Counted from the first letter of the stretch, positions 1 to 7,744 are shown. The stretch: DNA of 25,972 nt from JBFLVQ01 sp040758525 (GCA_040758525.1 JBFLVQ010000052.1:1-25972), one strand, 5' to 3'. Made by a program: numbers and translations. Notes: generated by a model from the letters alone, not told the origin.

Positions 1-134
1 TATCTTGGGCTGACTATATTAATAATAAACCTTTATTAACATTGAGTGGTGGGTTGATGTGGGTGCTTAGTTTATGCTGCTAAGCGACCATAGTAAATAA
101 AGTAAGTAGCGGTAGCTATGTACAGGGGGATTAA

Positions 135-860
135 GTGAGTTTTGAAAGATATACAGATGCAGAGCTTGTCCAGGAGATGTTACCTGAATCTGGAGAAGCC
201 ACTTGGAAGATCGAGGCAGCTTGGTGTGAGTTTATCTCACGTTTTGAGAAATTGCTGGTCAAAACCATACGCCTTACTTATCGTCGTTATCTTGCTCAAC
301 ATAAGCCTACATTTGAAGATGTATGTGACTTAGTACAACAGAGCTTTGTTAAGATTGCCGAAAACAACTACCGAGCGTTGCGAGAGTTGGATTTTCGTGA
401 AGAGAATTCTGTAAAGATGTACCTTTTCACAATCGCCTCCCATGCTACGCTTGATAGCTTGCGTGCATCTCAGGCGTTGCGCCGACCTACAATTACAAAT
501 TCATTAGGAGAAGTCGAGTATATTCAGGACTGTGTAGCCTGTTATTATGCTGCGCCTTATGCTAGCTCCTATGTCGATCCAGAAAAGCAGTATTTGCAAA
601 AAGAATTGATTGAGCAAGTCTTAGCAGTAGTGGATGCAGAGTCAGACGATAAGACACGTGAGCGCAATCGTCGTATCTTTCTACTTGCTCATTGTGATGG
701 CTATACACGTAGCGAGATTGCTGAATGTGAGGATATTGGCTTAAAACGTACCGGCGTCAATTCAGTTCTTAACCGTGTTAAGAAGAGATTAAAAGAGCTT
801 AAAGATGCTGGCGAGTTAGGGGAATTTGCTGTTGCCCAAACACGCAGCACAGATCGCTAA
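135..860 (+). CDS. ECF-type RNA polymerase sigma factor
   Basis: Sigma-70 family regulator that would direct RNA polymerase to a particular promoter set. The 241-residue protein has a region 2-like segment at about residues 30-112, including the helix LVQQSFVKIAENN and the stretch MYLFTIASHATLDSLR. A region 4-like helix-turn-helix lies at about 155-222 (RRIFLLAHCDGYTRSEIAE, then VNSVLNRVKKRLKEL). There is no region 1.1 or 3 module, which is the ECF architecture. The linker between regions 2 and 4, about 40 residues, is long and contains Cys133 and Cys136 (CVAC); a redox or metal role is only a guess. The start is GTG, preceded by AGGGGGA at 124-130. No anti-sigma gene is adjacent; the next gene, 23 bases on, is a response regulator. 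The sigma family call is firm, the regulon is unknown. Confidence 0.85.
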   Translation: MSFERYTDAELVQEMLPESGEATWKIEAAWCEFISRFEKLLVKTIRLTYRRYLAQHKPTFEDVCDLVQQSFVKIAENNYRALRELDFREENSVKMYLFTIASHATLDSLRASQALRRPTITNSLGEVEYIQDCVACYYAAPYASSYVDPEKQYLQKELIEQVLAVVDAESDDKTRERNRRIFLLAHCDGYTRSEIAECEDIGLKRTGVNSVLNRVKKRLKELKDAGELGEFAVAQTRSTDR

Positions 861-883
861 CCAGCAATGGTTCTTAACAAGCT

Positions 884-1258
884 ATGGCGAAAATTCTAAT
901 TGTTGATGACGATAGAAAGGTCCGTCAGCTTACCGTTGCACTGCTAGGTATAAACCATACCATATTGGAAGCAAACAATGGTCAAGAAGGTCTGCGCATG
1001 TTTACCAAACACCGTCCTGACTTAGTTATCACCGATCTTAACATGCCCTTTATGACAGGTTTGGAGCTGATCAATAATTTACGTGTCTTACATAAAGTAA
1101 AGATAATAGTCTATTCTGCCTTTCTATATACTCCAGAACAGCAAGCGGCAATACTACAGGCAGGCGCCAACCTCTGCTTGGCAAAACCGGCTGAACTGGC
1201 CACACTTAAGAAGGCAGTTGACGAATTGCTTGCCCCACCTGCCCAACAGTCGGTCTAA
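884..1258 (+). CDS. Single-domain response regulator (CheY-like receiver)
   Basis: Phosphorylation-dependent receiver domain without an output domain, 124 residues, the length of CheY/Spo0F-type proteins. The acidic pocket VDDDRK (Asp8-Asp10), phosphoacceptor Asp51 in TDLNMP, Ser78 in the VYSA switch position and the conserved Lys101 in AKPAE are all present, so it should be phosphorylatable. It would act by protein-protein contact. It follows the sigma factor by 23 bases on the same strand, suggesting co-transcription and perhaps control of that sigma factor. No histidine kinase is in the window. The ATG start lies at the family's normal N-terminus (MAKILIVDDD). Confidence 0.93.
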   Translation: MAKILIVDDDRKVRQLTVALLGINHTILEANNGQEGLRMFTKHRPDLVITDLNMPFMTGLELINNLRVLHKVKIIVYSAFLYTPEQQAAILQAGANLCLAKPAELATLKKAVDELLAPPAQQSV

Positions 1259-1284
1259 GATAACAAAAATTAAAGGATTGCATA

Positions 1285-2046
1285 ATGATATTGAATTATC
1301 GTAGTTATGGGAGAGGTTCTACGCTAATCATTCTACATGGTCTTTTGGGTTCGCTTGATAACTGGCATACATTAAGTAAGAGCTTTGCCGAGTCTTTTCA
1401 AGTGCTAACACTCGATCAACGTAACCATGGTCAATCCCCACACCATAATGAATTCAATTATCAGGTAATGGCTAAAGACTTAAGGGAGTTTATGCAATTA
1501 CAAGGACTTGGGCAGGCACATCTGCTTGGTCATTCTATGGGTGGAAAGACTGCTATGCGCTTTGCTCTAGACTATCCTGATATGGTGGATCGGTTGATAG
1601 TGATCGACATTGCTCCAAAGGCCTATCCGCCCCAACATAACGAGATCTTTGCCGCTCTTTATGCACTAGATCTGAAGACTTTCCATAACCGCAAAGAGAT
1701 TGATATGGCACTGGCAACAGGTATTCCAGACTTTGCCATACGTCAATTTCTCCTCAAGAATATTAGTTACAATGAAGCCACGGGCTTCAAATGGAAAATG
1801 AATCTAGATGCGATCTATAAGAATTATGAGAAGATTAATGAGGCAATAAAAGCAGATCATAAATTTACTCACCCTACACTTTTTATTAGAGGCGGCAATT
1901 CACACTATATCGAAGTAGCTGATGAAGCATTGATCAAGACCATCTTTCCCGCTGCTGTGATTGCTACTGTAAAGGGCGTAGGACACTGGGTGCATGCTGA
2001 AGCCCCCCAAGAATTGGCCAAACTGGTGCTCGATTTTTTAAAATAA
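1285..2046 (+). CDS. Alpha/beta-fold hydrolase (YbfF-like esterase family)
   Basis: Cytoplasmic hydrolase of 253 residues. The oxyanion motif is HGLLGSLDNW (18-27). The nucleophile elbow is GHSMGG with Ser84, and the catalytic His is His234 in VGHWVHAE. The DQRNHGQS motif (44-51) is typical of the YbfF/acyl-CoA-esterase branch. No signal peptide is visible. AAAGGA lies just upstream of the ATG, and the gene follows the response regulator by 26 bases, so it probably belongs to the same transcript. It ends 18 bases before the convergent kinase gene. The substrate cannot be read from sequence; an esterase or thioesterase is the conservative description. Confidence 0.88.
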   Translation: MILNYRSYGRGSTLIILHGLLGSLDNWHTLSKSFAESFQVLTLDQRNHGQSPHHNEFNYQVMAKDLREFMQLQGLGQAHLLGHSMGGKTAMRFALDYPDMVDRLIVIDIAPKAYPPQHNEIFAALYALDLKTFHNRKEIDMALATGIPDFAIRQFLLKNISYNEATGFKWKMNLDAIYKNYEKINEAIKADHKFTHPTLFIRGGNSHYIEVADEALIKTIFPAAVIATVKGVGHWVHAEAPQELAKLVLDFLK

Positions 2047-2064
2047 TCGCAATTAGAGCGGATA

Positions 2065-3207
2065 CTACTTCTTCCAAAATTCCCACCATCGCTTCTTTGG
2101 GCCATAAGTAACAGTGGTACTGGGAGTAGCAGATGTGGAAGTAGTCGATGGTGCAGCCGTAAGGGTTGGCGAAGGAGTTTGCGTAGACAAGATTGCTGTA
2201 GTCGCAGAAGTATTAAAAGCCTCGTTGGTATTGCCACCTTGTGTAATATTTAGTTCGGTCGGTTGTTCTAATTGTGGATTGGTTCGTTTAGAAGGGATAA
2301 TAACTGGACTCTCTGCTTCCGTAACGGCTTGCTGAAAAGCCTGAAAGAATAGACCTACCTTCTGATAGCGATCTTCTGGATGTCTGGCTAATACACGCTG
2401 CAGTACTGAATCAAAAGCCGGTGAAAGAAAAGAGTATTTACTTGAAGGTGGCGCCATATCTTCACTTACTTTAACTAGCAGAATCTCTCTGATGTTGGTA
2501 CGTTGAATAGGGACTTTGCCAGTTAACATCTGATGTAGTATCACACCTAAACTATAAATATCGGCAGTTGCCTCAATTGGTTGGCCTAATACCTGCTCAG
2601 GCGACATATAGTGTGGTGTACCAAAGACCTCGCCTACCTCGGTAAGATTTGAACCCTTGGTGATCTCGCTATCAGGCTGCATCAGTTTGACAAGACCAAA
2701 GTCAGCCAATTTTAATGTCTCTTTGCCTTCGCTATCTTTGGTAATAAGAATATTCTCGGGCTTGAGATCACGATGTAAAATATTGCGTTTATGAGCAGCC
2801 TCAAGGCCATCGCAGATCGGCTTAATGAGTTCTAGGCAGCGCTCAGGGCTGAGGGCGCTACAAGAGGCTAGATAGGATTTGAGCGTCTCACCCTCGACAA
2901 ATTCCATTGCCATATAGAGTAGACTATCTTCAGTTTCGCCAAACTCATGGACTTTTACAATATTGGGGTGTGATAGTATCCATCCAACTTTTGCTTCACG
3001 TTGAAACCGCTTAACGAATTTTGAGTTGGCAACCAACTGTGGCGAGATGATCTTAAGCGCCACAATACTACCATCTTGTAGATTAGTGGCTTTGAATACG
3101 GCGCCCATGCCGCCGGCGCCGATTTTATGATCGACGCGATAAGTACTTTTAATCTCCTTGCCAATTAGGCTGTCGTAGTATTGATCTTGGGAAACTGTAT
3201 TGCTCAT
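2065..3207 (-). CDS. Hanks-type Ser/Thr protein kinase, cytoplasmic, S/T/P-rich tail
   Basis: Eukaryotic-like protein kinase of 380 residues. The kinase domain spans about 24-290: glycine loop GAGGMGAVF (30-38), ATP lysine Lys52 in ALK, HRDLKPEN with Asp147 and Asn152, the DFG at 169-171 and SPE at 202-204. All catalytic residues are present, so it should be active. Residues about 300-370 are rich in Thr, Ser and Pro and probably disordered; the last ten residues are aromatic and basic (KKRWWEFWKK). No convincing membrane helix is seen, though that tail could touch the membrane. It begins 15 bases after the stop of the upstream kinase-SUMF1 gene with no Shine-Dalgarno sequence, suggesting one operon and translational reinitiation. 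Substrates are unknown. Confidence 0.93.
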   Translation of the reverse strand: MSNTVSQDQYYDSLIGKEIKSTYRVDHKIGAGGMGAVFKATNLQDGSIVALKIISPQLVANSKFVKRFQREAKVGWILSHPNIVKVHEFGETEDSLLYMAMEFVEGETLKSYLASCSALSPERCLELIKPICDGLEAAHKRNILHRDLKPENILITKDSEGKETLKLADFGLVKLMQPDSEITKGSNLTEVGEVFGTPHYMSPEQVLGQPIEATADIYSLGVILHQMLTGKVPIQRTNIREILLVKVSEDMAPPSSKYSFLSPAFDSVLQRVLARHPEDRYQKVGLFFQAFQQAVTEAESPVIIPSKRTNPQLEQPTELNITQGGNTNEAFNTSATTAILSTQTPSPTLTAAPSTTSTSATPSTTVTYGPKKRWWEFWKK

Positions 3208-3222
3208 TAGCTGGTTCGGTCT

Positions 3223-4971
3223 TTACTGTGAGTTTTTCGCTACGTCACATGCTACACGAAATCCGAGTTTGGGATCAGTGTAATCTCCTGGTTGCCACAT
3301 ACGAAAAGTTACTGGATCAGGACTCTGTCCATCGTTACCACGAAAAATGTGTGTACGTATACGGGCCAGTTCCTCGGTAATTTTAGCCTTGCTGCCTGGA
3401 TAAAGATAGAACTCACTGCTTGTCCATTCCAGATATTCAGTTAATAGCTCATTAATACCAAATTGAGTGGTATTACGTCCCAGATACTCCCATTCTGGCT
3501 CAGTAAGTAGTCGATAAGGCTTTTGCGTTACTTTGACTAACCAGTCGCAATAGGCTTTGGCATCATTCCAAGTCACATAGGTGACAGGTTTTTCCAGTAC
3601 GTCAGAGCTAGGCTCACGGTTGCCCCAATGCTTGGGCGGTTGATAACCGGTCTGCTTGACAAACTCTGCATACTGGCGATTAGTGACTAAAAATCTAGCT
3701 ACTTGGAAAGGCTCAATAGTAACAGAATGTTCTGGCTGGACATAAGGATCACCCTTATTACTACCCATATTAAATTTGTTGCCTTTTATCTCTATTAACT
3801 GTGGAATTGCAGACTCAGGCACATTGCTGCCGCTAGTAGTCTCACTACCTCCAATTAGTTTGGGGTAAAAATACCATCCTGCTACTCCTCCTAGTGCCAG
3901 TAGTAATATAAGCGTAACTGTAAAATAAGGAGCACGTCGTGGTTGTGCACTCTCCAAAGTGCTATTAGTGATATTGGGATTGGTCGCACTATTTAATTGT
4001 AGTGGACCAGTATTAGACCGCACATTGCTTAAGGTCTGGTTCGCAACAGCGGAAAGAGCGCTAGCTGAGGGCGCCTTATTCTTTTCCATAACTGTCTCAA
4101 CCACAGCCTCATATTCAATACTCTCAAGTTCACGCTTGAGTTCCAATGCTGTCTGAGGACGTTGATCAGGTGATTGAGAAAGTCCCTTAAGCACGATATC
4201 ATTGAGTCGCGGGGTTGCCCCTGGTCGCATCTCTGAGAGCGATTTAAAGCGTCCCATCATCACTGGTGGCACCACACCAGTAAGTGATTCATAGAGGATC
4301 AAGCAGATATTAAAGATATCAGCACGAGCATCGATTGGTAATCCAAAGAACTGTTCTGGCGCAATATATTTCAATGTGCCAGCCATCTCTCCGCCACCTG
4401 TCACACTCTTGCCTGCCGCGTCATTAGCGCGCCGCATCAATTTCGCAATACCGAAGTCGAGCACACGTGCCATCATCTCACCATCAGTGAATTGCTGAAT
4501 CATAATGTTCTCTGGCTTTAGATCACGGTGGATAATGCCATGTGAATGTGCTTCATGCAGACCTGCACACATCTGCTTGATAATATGCATCGCCTGCTTT
4601 TCATTAAGAGTGCCACTTTCGTTAAGCAATTGGCGTAGTGTTGCTCCTTCAATAAACTCCATTACAATATAAGGGAGCTGTAGATTAGGCATAATACCAA
4701 AATCAGTAATCATCACTACATTAGGATGATTGATTTTAGCGAGCGCCTCTGCTTCGCGCCGAAAACGGATCATCCGATTGGGATCGGTATCGGATTGATT
4801 GAAATGCATTAACTTAAGGGCAAAGATCTTATCTAATTGTATATGAGTAACACGATAGACCCGCCCCATCCCACCTTCGCCAAGTAAGGATTCAATGCGA
4901 TACTTGTTATCGATTATTGTTCCAGGAACCGGCTCAGCGGTTGGCACATGGCTCATAGGTTCACCAGACAA
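3223..4971 (-). CDS. Ser/Thr kinase - membrane helix - SUMF1 (FGE-like) fusion protein
   Basis: A 582-residue fusion. The cytoplasmic kinase spans about 24-285, with glycine loop GEGGMG (31-36), Lys53, HRDLKPEN with Asp150, DFG at 172-174 and APE at 205-207. A low-complexity linker follows, then one membrane helix at about 349-370 and a presumably periplasmic formylglycine-generating-enzyme-like domain at about 390-577 (NMGSNKGD, TNRQYAEF, VTWNDAKAYCDW, RLLTEPEWEY, LGFRVACD). The FGE region is shortened and shows IFRGNDG where the catalytic-Cys segment of true FGE starts with RGGS, so it is probably a sensor or ligand-binding module. The frame opens with TTG at 4971; an ATG at 4956 (MSHVPTAEP) is an equally plausible start. 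It heads the operon with the next kinase, behind a consensus promoter. Confidence 0.9.
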   Translation of the reverse strand: MSGEPMSHVPTAEPVPGTIIDNKYRIESLLGEGGMGRVYRVTHIQLDKIFALKLMHFNQSDTDPNRMIRFRREAEALAKINHPNVVMITDFGIMPNLQLPYIVMEFIEGATLRQLLNESGTLNEKQAMHIIKQMCAGLHEAHSHGIIHRDLKPENIMIQQFTDGEMMARVLDFGIAKLMRRANDAAGKSVTGGGEMAGTLKYIAPEQFFGLPIDARADIFNICLILYESLTGVVPPVMMGRFKSLSEMRPGATPRLNDIVLKGLSQSPDQRPQTALELKRELESIEYEAVVETVMEKNKAPSASALSAVANQTLSNVRSNTGPLQLNSATNPNITNSTLESAQPRRAPYFTVTLILLLALGGVAGWYFYPKLIGGSETTSGSNVPESAIPQLIEIKGNKFNMGSNKGDPYVQPEHSVTIEPFQVARFLVTNRQYAEFVKQTGYQPPKHWGNREPSSDVLEKPVTYVTWNDAKAYCDWLVKVTQKPYRLLTEPEWEYLGRNTTQFGINELLTEYLEWTSSEFYLYPGSKAKITEELARIRTHIFRGNDGQSPDPVTFRMWQPGDYTDPKLGFRVACDVAKNSQ

Positions 4972-5105
4972 GCTACAGTTCTCTCTGAGAGTTCTAAATC
5001 AAAAGGAGTTCTTAGCTGGATATAATAGTGAAATTCCATGTAGCCCTGAGCCTCTTTATGATCACAAATAAGCTCTATTAAATTGAAAAGTTAAAATAGT
5101 AAGTC

Positions 5106-5134
5106 ATTATATAAATAACGGTTAGACTTGTCAA
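5106..5134 (-). promoter_or_regulatory. Consensus sigma70 promoter for the tandem kinase operon
   Basis: On the minus strand TTGACA (5134-5129) is followed after exactly 17 bases by TATAAT (5111-5106), both perfect hexamers. An A-rich stretch precedes the -35 like an UP element. Transcription would start near 5099 and leave a leader of about 130-145 bases before the kinase-SUMF1 gene. Confidence 0.85.
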
Positions 5135-5203
5135 TTTTTTCCCAGGAAGGCACCATTATTGGTGAGTTGTTGAGCGTGGCTAAAACGTAAAATAGACCCA
5201 GTT

Positions 5204-5245
5204 AGTAGCCGACGACAGGGGGCTTCTCGCCTGTCATCGGCTACT
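5204..5245 (-). terminator. Long hairpin after the Ig/Fn3-like gene, probable terminator
   Basis: Two 16-base arms (5204-5219 and 5230-5245) separated by a 10-base loop match in 15 of 16 positions. The odd pair is a G-U wobble in minus-strand RNA but a C-A mismatch in plus-strand RNA, so the structure is better on the minus strand. It begins 15 bases past the stop codon of the minus-strand gene ending at 5261. A strong U-tract is lacking; TATTTTA comes about 9 bases later. Confidence 0.55.
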
Positions 5246-5250
5246 TTCGA

Positions 5251-5285
5251 CGATTCTTTCTTACGATTCTTTCTTACGATTCTTT
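5251..5285. repeat. 13-bp tandem repeat spanning a stop codon
   Basis: Unit CGATTCTTTCTTA occurs at 5251-5263 and 5264-5276, followed by a partial copy (CGATTCTTT) at 5277-5285. It covers the last codons and the stop of the minus-strand gene ending at 5261. Because 13 is not a multiple of three, each unit gained or lost changes the reading frame. Confidence 0.95.
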
Positions 5286-6268
5286 AGCCAGGTATGAATT
5301 AGACCCACAACAATATGTAACGCAATAATGATTAGAGAAATAAGTGTGGCAGGAGGAATATTGGCGTTACTATTCACCGGCTCATTAACAGGTGCAGGCT
5401 TAACCATTGACTGCGCAGATAAAACATTGCCACAAACATATCTTGGTAATGTCGCAGTACGCACTGCTCTTTCTTCAGTACGCACTGCTATTTCTTGCGA
5501 GCCAAACTCATCAAGTGAGGGCGTGGTAATAATAAAAGGAATAGCAGGACAGACACTCTCATTACCAGCATCATCAATTGCCGTAACTCCAACATAATAG
5601 GTCTGACCTGCGACTGGTTGGAAGTTTCCTCCATCACAAGTCCACAATCCTAGCTGAGCACGGTCGGAATAGTTAATAGTAGTAAAGCTGCCAATAAAGT
5701 TATGTGCTTGGTAATTATTTTTGCTAGTTGCCAGATAGATACGATAACGAGAGACGCCATCGTTATCGGGTGTTTCATTAAAACGGAACTCAAAGTTCAT
5801 AATCGTGCCAGCAGTAGTGCTAGTATGCCGCCATTCAATCGATTGAGGCAGACCCAGCGCACTAGGAGCAAGATCATCACGACCCACTCCTGTTACTAGC
5901 TGAAGGGGGATATAGGATGTTGTGGTTCCACCATCAAGCAAGACTAGTTCATAACTAGTATAGGGACGCAATTCGGTAACCGGTTTCAGGTTGAGCACAG
6001 GCCGACCTAGTTGAGATTCTCTTGAAATAATACTGAGCGCTACCAACTCTTCATCAGTTTTTAAGAAGAGGTTTCCTGGTATATTATCGATTGTGCTCTC
6101 TGCTGCTTCACTCAAATAAAGAGTAATGAGCGGATTGGTTGGCGAGTCTGAATAGGCGGCTATCGCTTGAGACCTTGGTGCTGCACAACAGGCCAATGTC
6201 TCTGTTACATTGCTGATAAGCAGCATCGCCAAACTAAAGACCAATACCAGAATCCATTTGCGTCTCAT
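5261..6268 (-). CDS. Secreted Ig-like/Fn3-like protein with C-terminal membrane anchor
   Basis: Exported protein of 335 residues with a signal peptide at about 1-26 (basic MRRKW, then a hydrophobic core ending near TLACC). The first extracellular part resembles bacterial Ig-like SbsA-type domains (NPLITLYLSE, VTELRPYTSYELVL). The second resembles a fibronectin type III module (SRYRIYLATS, AGQTYYVGVTAIDDAGNES). A membrane helix at about 306-326 is followed by a basic tail (KNRKKES), giving a type I topology with the bulk outside. I chose the ATG at 6268 because AGGAAAGGAAA lies 8 bases upstream; an ATG at 6295 would add nine residues. The CC after the signal is not a good lipobox. Probably an envelope adhesion or scaffold protein; the exact role is unknown. 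Confidence 0.75.
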   Translation of the reverse strand: MRRKWILVLVFSLAMLLISNVTETLACCAAPRSQAIAAYSDSPTNPLITLYLSEAAESTIDNIPGNLFLKTDEELVALSIISRESQLGRPVLNLKPVTELRPYTSYELVLLDGGTTTSYIPLQLVTGVGRDDLAPSALGLPQSIEWRHTSTTAGTIMNFEFRFNETPDNDGVSRYRIYLATSKNNYQAHNFIGSFTTINYSDRAQLGLWTCDGGNFQPVAGQTYYVGVTAIDDAGNESVCPAIPFIITTPSLDEFGSQEIAVRTEERAVRTATLPRYVCGNVLSAQSMVKPAPVNEPVNSNANIPPATLISLIIIALHIVVGLIHTWLKNRKKES

Positions 6269-6390
6269 AATGTTGCTTTCCTTTCCTGAAGTCATGCTTT
6301 CCCTAATTCTACGCTTGGCACAACTATTTATATAGCGATTTTTTAGAATAGACGTCAGGTGGCGGTAATGGTTCCAAAATATCTTTCATT

Positions 6391-7026
6391 TTAGACGCCA
6401 CGTGCCTCTGGCGACCAGATATACTTATGTAGTTGTAGCTGGAAACGAGCCTGCAGACCATCAGCAAGCATCCATTCAACCAGTTGTTGTGGAGAGAGCC
6501 TACCATGTACAGGTGAAAGGAGCAGATGGAAGCGGCTTGCCAAGTTGCGTTGGTAGATTATCTGGCGCGCCCACTCATAGTCATTGCGATCAGCAATAAC
6601 AAACTTGATCTCATCACGAGAGGTTAAATGATCTAAGTTTGACCAGAGATTCTTTTCGCTTTCACCGCTGAACGGGCATTTAATATCCATAATCTTGATC
6701 ACGAGCGGATCGAGTACAGAAACATCACGATGTCCACCCGTCTCGATCATCACTGTGTAGCCACGTGCAAGCAGTTCATGGGCTAGTGTAGGAGTCTCTT
6801 TTTGCAGTAGCGGCTCACCACCGGTTAACTCGACCAAGCGAGAAGGATATTTTTCTACTTCTGCGATGATCTGGGCAATCGTCATCTGTTGGCCACCATA
6901 GAAAGTAAACTCACTATCACACCAGCAGCAGCGTAGGTCACATCCAGTGGTGCGCACAAACACGCAAGGTAGACCAGCATAAGAGGATTCACCTTGTATA
7001 CTCTGATAGATTTCGGTAATGCGCAT
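6391..7026 (-). CDS. queE: 7-carboxy-7-deazaguanine synthase QueE (radical SAM)
   Basis: Converts 6-carboxy-tetrahydropterin to 7-carboxy-7-deazaguanine in the pathway to preQ0/queuosine, using a [4Fe-4S] cluster and S-adenosylmethionine. The 211-residue protein has the canonical N-terminus MRITEIYQSIQGES. The cluster motif is C-x3-C-x2-C (Cys29, Cys33, Cys36, CDLRCCWC), with the SAM motif ELTGGEPLL (66-74) and the family motif MDIKCPFSGES (113-123). The short length and CX3CX2C spacing separate it from most other radical SAM enzymes. An in-frame TTG at 7062 would extend it by 12 residues, but ATG at 7026 matches the family start. No Shine-Dalgarno is visible and a -10-like element ends 6 bases upstream, so the mRNA may be leaderless. 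Other que genes are not in this window. Confidence 0.95.
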   Translation of the reverse strand: MRITEIYQSIQGESSYAGLPCVFVRTTGCDLRCCWCDSEFTFYGGQQMTIAQIIAEVEKYPSRLVELTGGEPLLQKETPTLAHELLARGYTVMIETGGHRDVSVLDPLVIKIMDIKCPFSGESEKNLWSNLDHLTSRDEIKFVIADRNDYEWARQIIYQRNLASRFHLLLSPVHGRLSPQQLVEWMLADGLQARFQLQLHKYIWSPEARGV

Positions 7027-7032
7027 ACAATA

Positions 7033-7062
7033 ATTGTACGGGCCGTAGGCAAAGACGAGCAA
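7033..7062 (-). promoter_or_regulatory. Possible queE promoter giving a leaderless mRNA
   Basis: Minus-strand TTGCTC (7062-7057) and TACAAT (7038-7033) are 18 bases apart. The -10 ends 6 bases before the queE ATG, which would put the transcription start at or next to the A of ATG. The -10 matches consensus in 5 of 6 positions, the -35 in only 3. Confidence 0.45.
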
Positions 7063-7094
7063 GTAAGAGGAGAGAGTTTTAAGTAGGTAACTGT

Positions 7095-7130
7095 CTGCCG
7101 GACAGACCGGTTAATCAATCTGTCCGGCAG
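7095..7130 (-). terminator. Perfect 12-bp inverted repeat downstream of the DUF2934-like gene
   Basis: CTGCCGGACAGA (7095-7106) and TCTGTCCGGCAG (7119-7130) form a perfect GC-rich 12-bp stem with a 12-base loop. It starts 5 bases past the stop of the minus-strand gene at 7136. No U-run follows, so it may act as an RNA 3'-end stabiliser or a factor-dependent terminator. Confidence 0.55.
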
Positions 7131-7135
7131 CAGCC

Positions 7136-7744
7136 TTATACACCTACAGAAGCAGCCTGACCAAGTAGCATGGTCTTAAACTGCTCAAAGAGCATAGCGA
7201 TCTCCCGTTCTGCATAAGCCAAATATTCTTTCAACTCCTCATCATTTAGCTTGAGTGGTTCACCTGGTGAGGTAGGAGTAAAATAAGGGCTTTCTGGTAA
7301 ACTGCGCAAGCGGTAACGTAGCGCCTGCACTATTACACTGTCATTGGCAAAGTGGCGCAAGAAGGCGGCCTCATCAAACAGTCTTCCCATCTGGAATAGG
7401 CCAGTAATGTAGCTAAGCCCAATCGTGAAATATTGAACATCGTAAAGCTCAGCTTGAGTCGGTAAGCCACTTTTAGCGAGCATAAAACCGACCAAGGTGG
7501 CAAAGGAACGACCAACTTGTAATGTTGGTTGCTGTTGATTGAGCGCTTGCCAGAATTCCTGTTGGGCTTCGACAAGCTTGCTGGTCAGATCGTTGATTAT
7601 TTGCTCCTCGGCCTGGTACCAATCTTCTTCAGCGCTGCCTATCTCTGCTGCACGTGATTGATAAAGTTGATAGGCACGTGTGGCAATCAACTCTTTGACG
7701 CGTACATCGCTACGTAATGCCTCTTTAATGGTGGTCTCATCCAT
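7136..7744 (-). CDS. DUF2934-like domain protein, unknown function
   Basis: A 202-residue soluble protein. Residues about 17-50 (IATRAYQLYQSRA, then EEDWYQAEEQI) resemble the DUF2934 motif, whose pattern is a RAYELW-like stretch followed by a W-x-x-AE motif. The rest is mostly helical and has no recognisable catalytic motif: a middle part with GFMLAKSGLPTQAE and a C-terminal part rich in Leu, Glu and Tyr (DEELKEYLAYAEREIAMLFEQF). No signal peptide or membrane helix is seen. The ATG is preceded by AAAGGAG with 5 bases spacing. It lies between the SUMF1 protein gene and queE on the same strand, with a GC-rich hairpin after its stop. Function cannot be assigned. Confidence 0.7.
   Translation of the reverse strand: MDETTIKEALRSDVRVKELIATRAYQLYQSRAAEIGSAEEDWYQAEEQIINDLTSKLVEAQQEFWQALNQQQPTLQVGRSFATLVGFMLAKSGLPTQAELYDVQYFTIGLSYITGLFQMGRLFDEAAFLRHFANDSVIVQALRYRLRSLPESPYFTPTSPGEPLKLNDEELKEYLAYAEREIAMLFEQFKTMLLGQAASVGV

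Noticed and set aside
5019..5026. Plus-strand GATATAAT preceded by AAAAGGAG near 5005
   Set aside because: No gene follows on the plus strand; the elements are probably chance in AT-rich DNA.
6324..6389. Possible 21-residue peptide (MKDILEPLPPPDVYSKK...) starting just past the queE stop
   Set aside because: It starts one base after the queE stop but has no ribosome-binding site, no homology I recognise and only 21 codons; not enough support.
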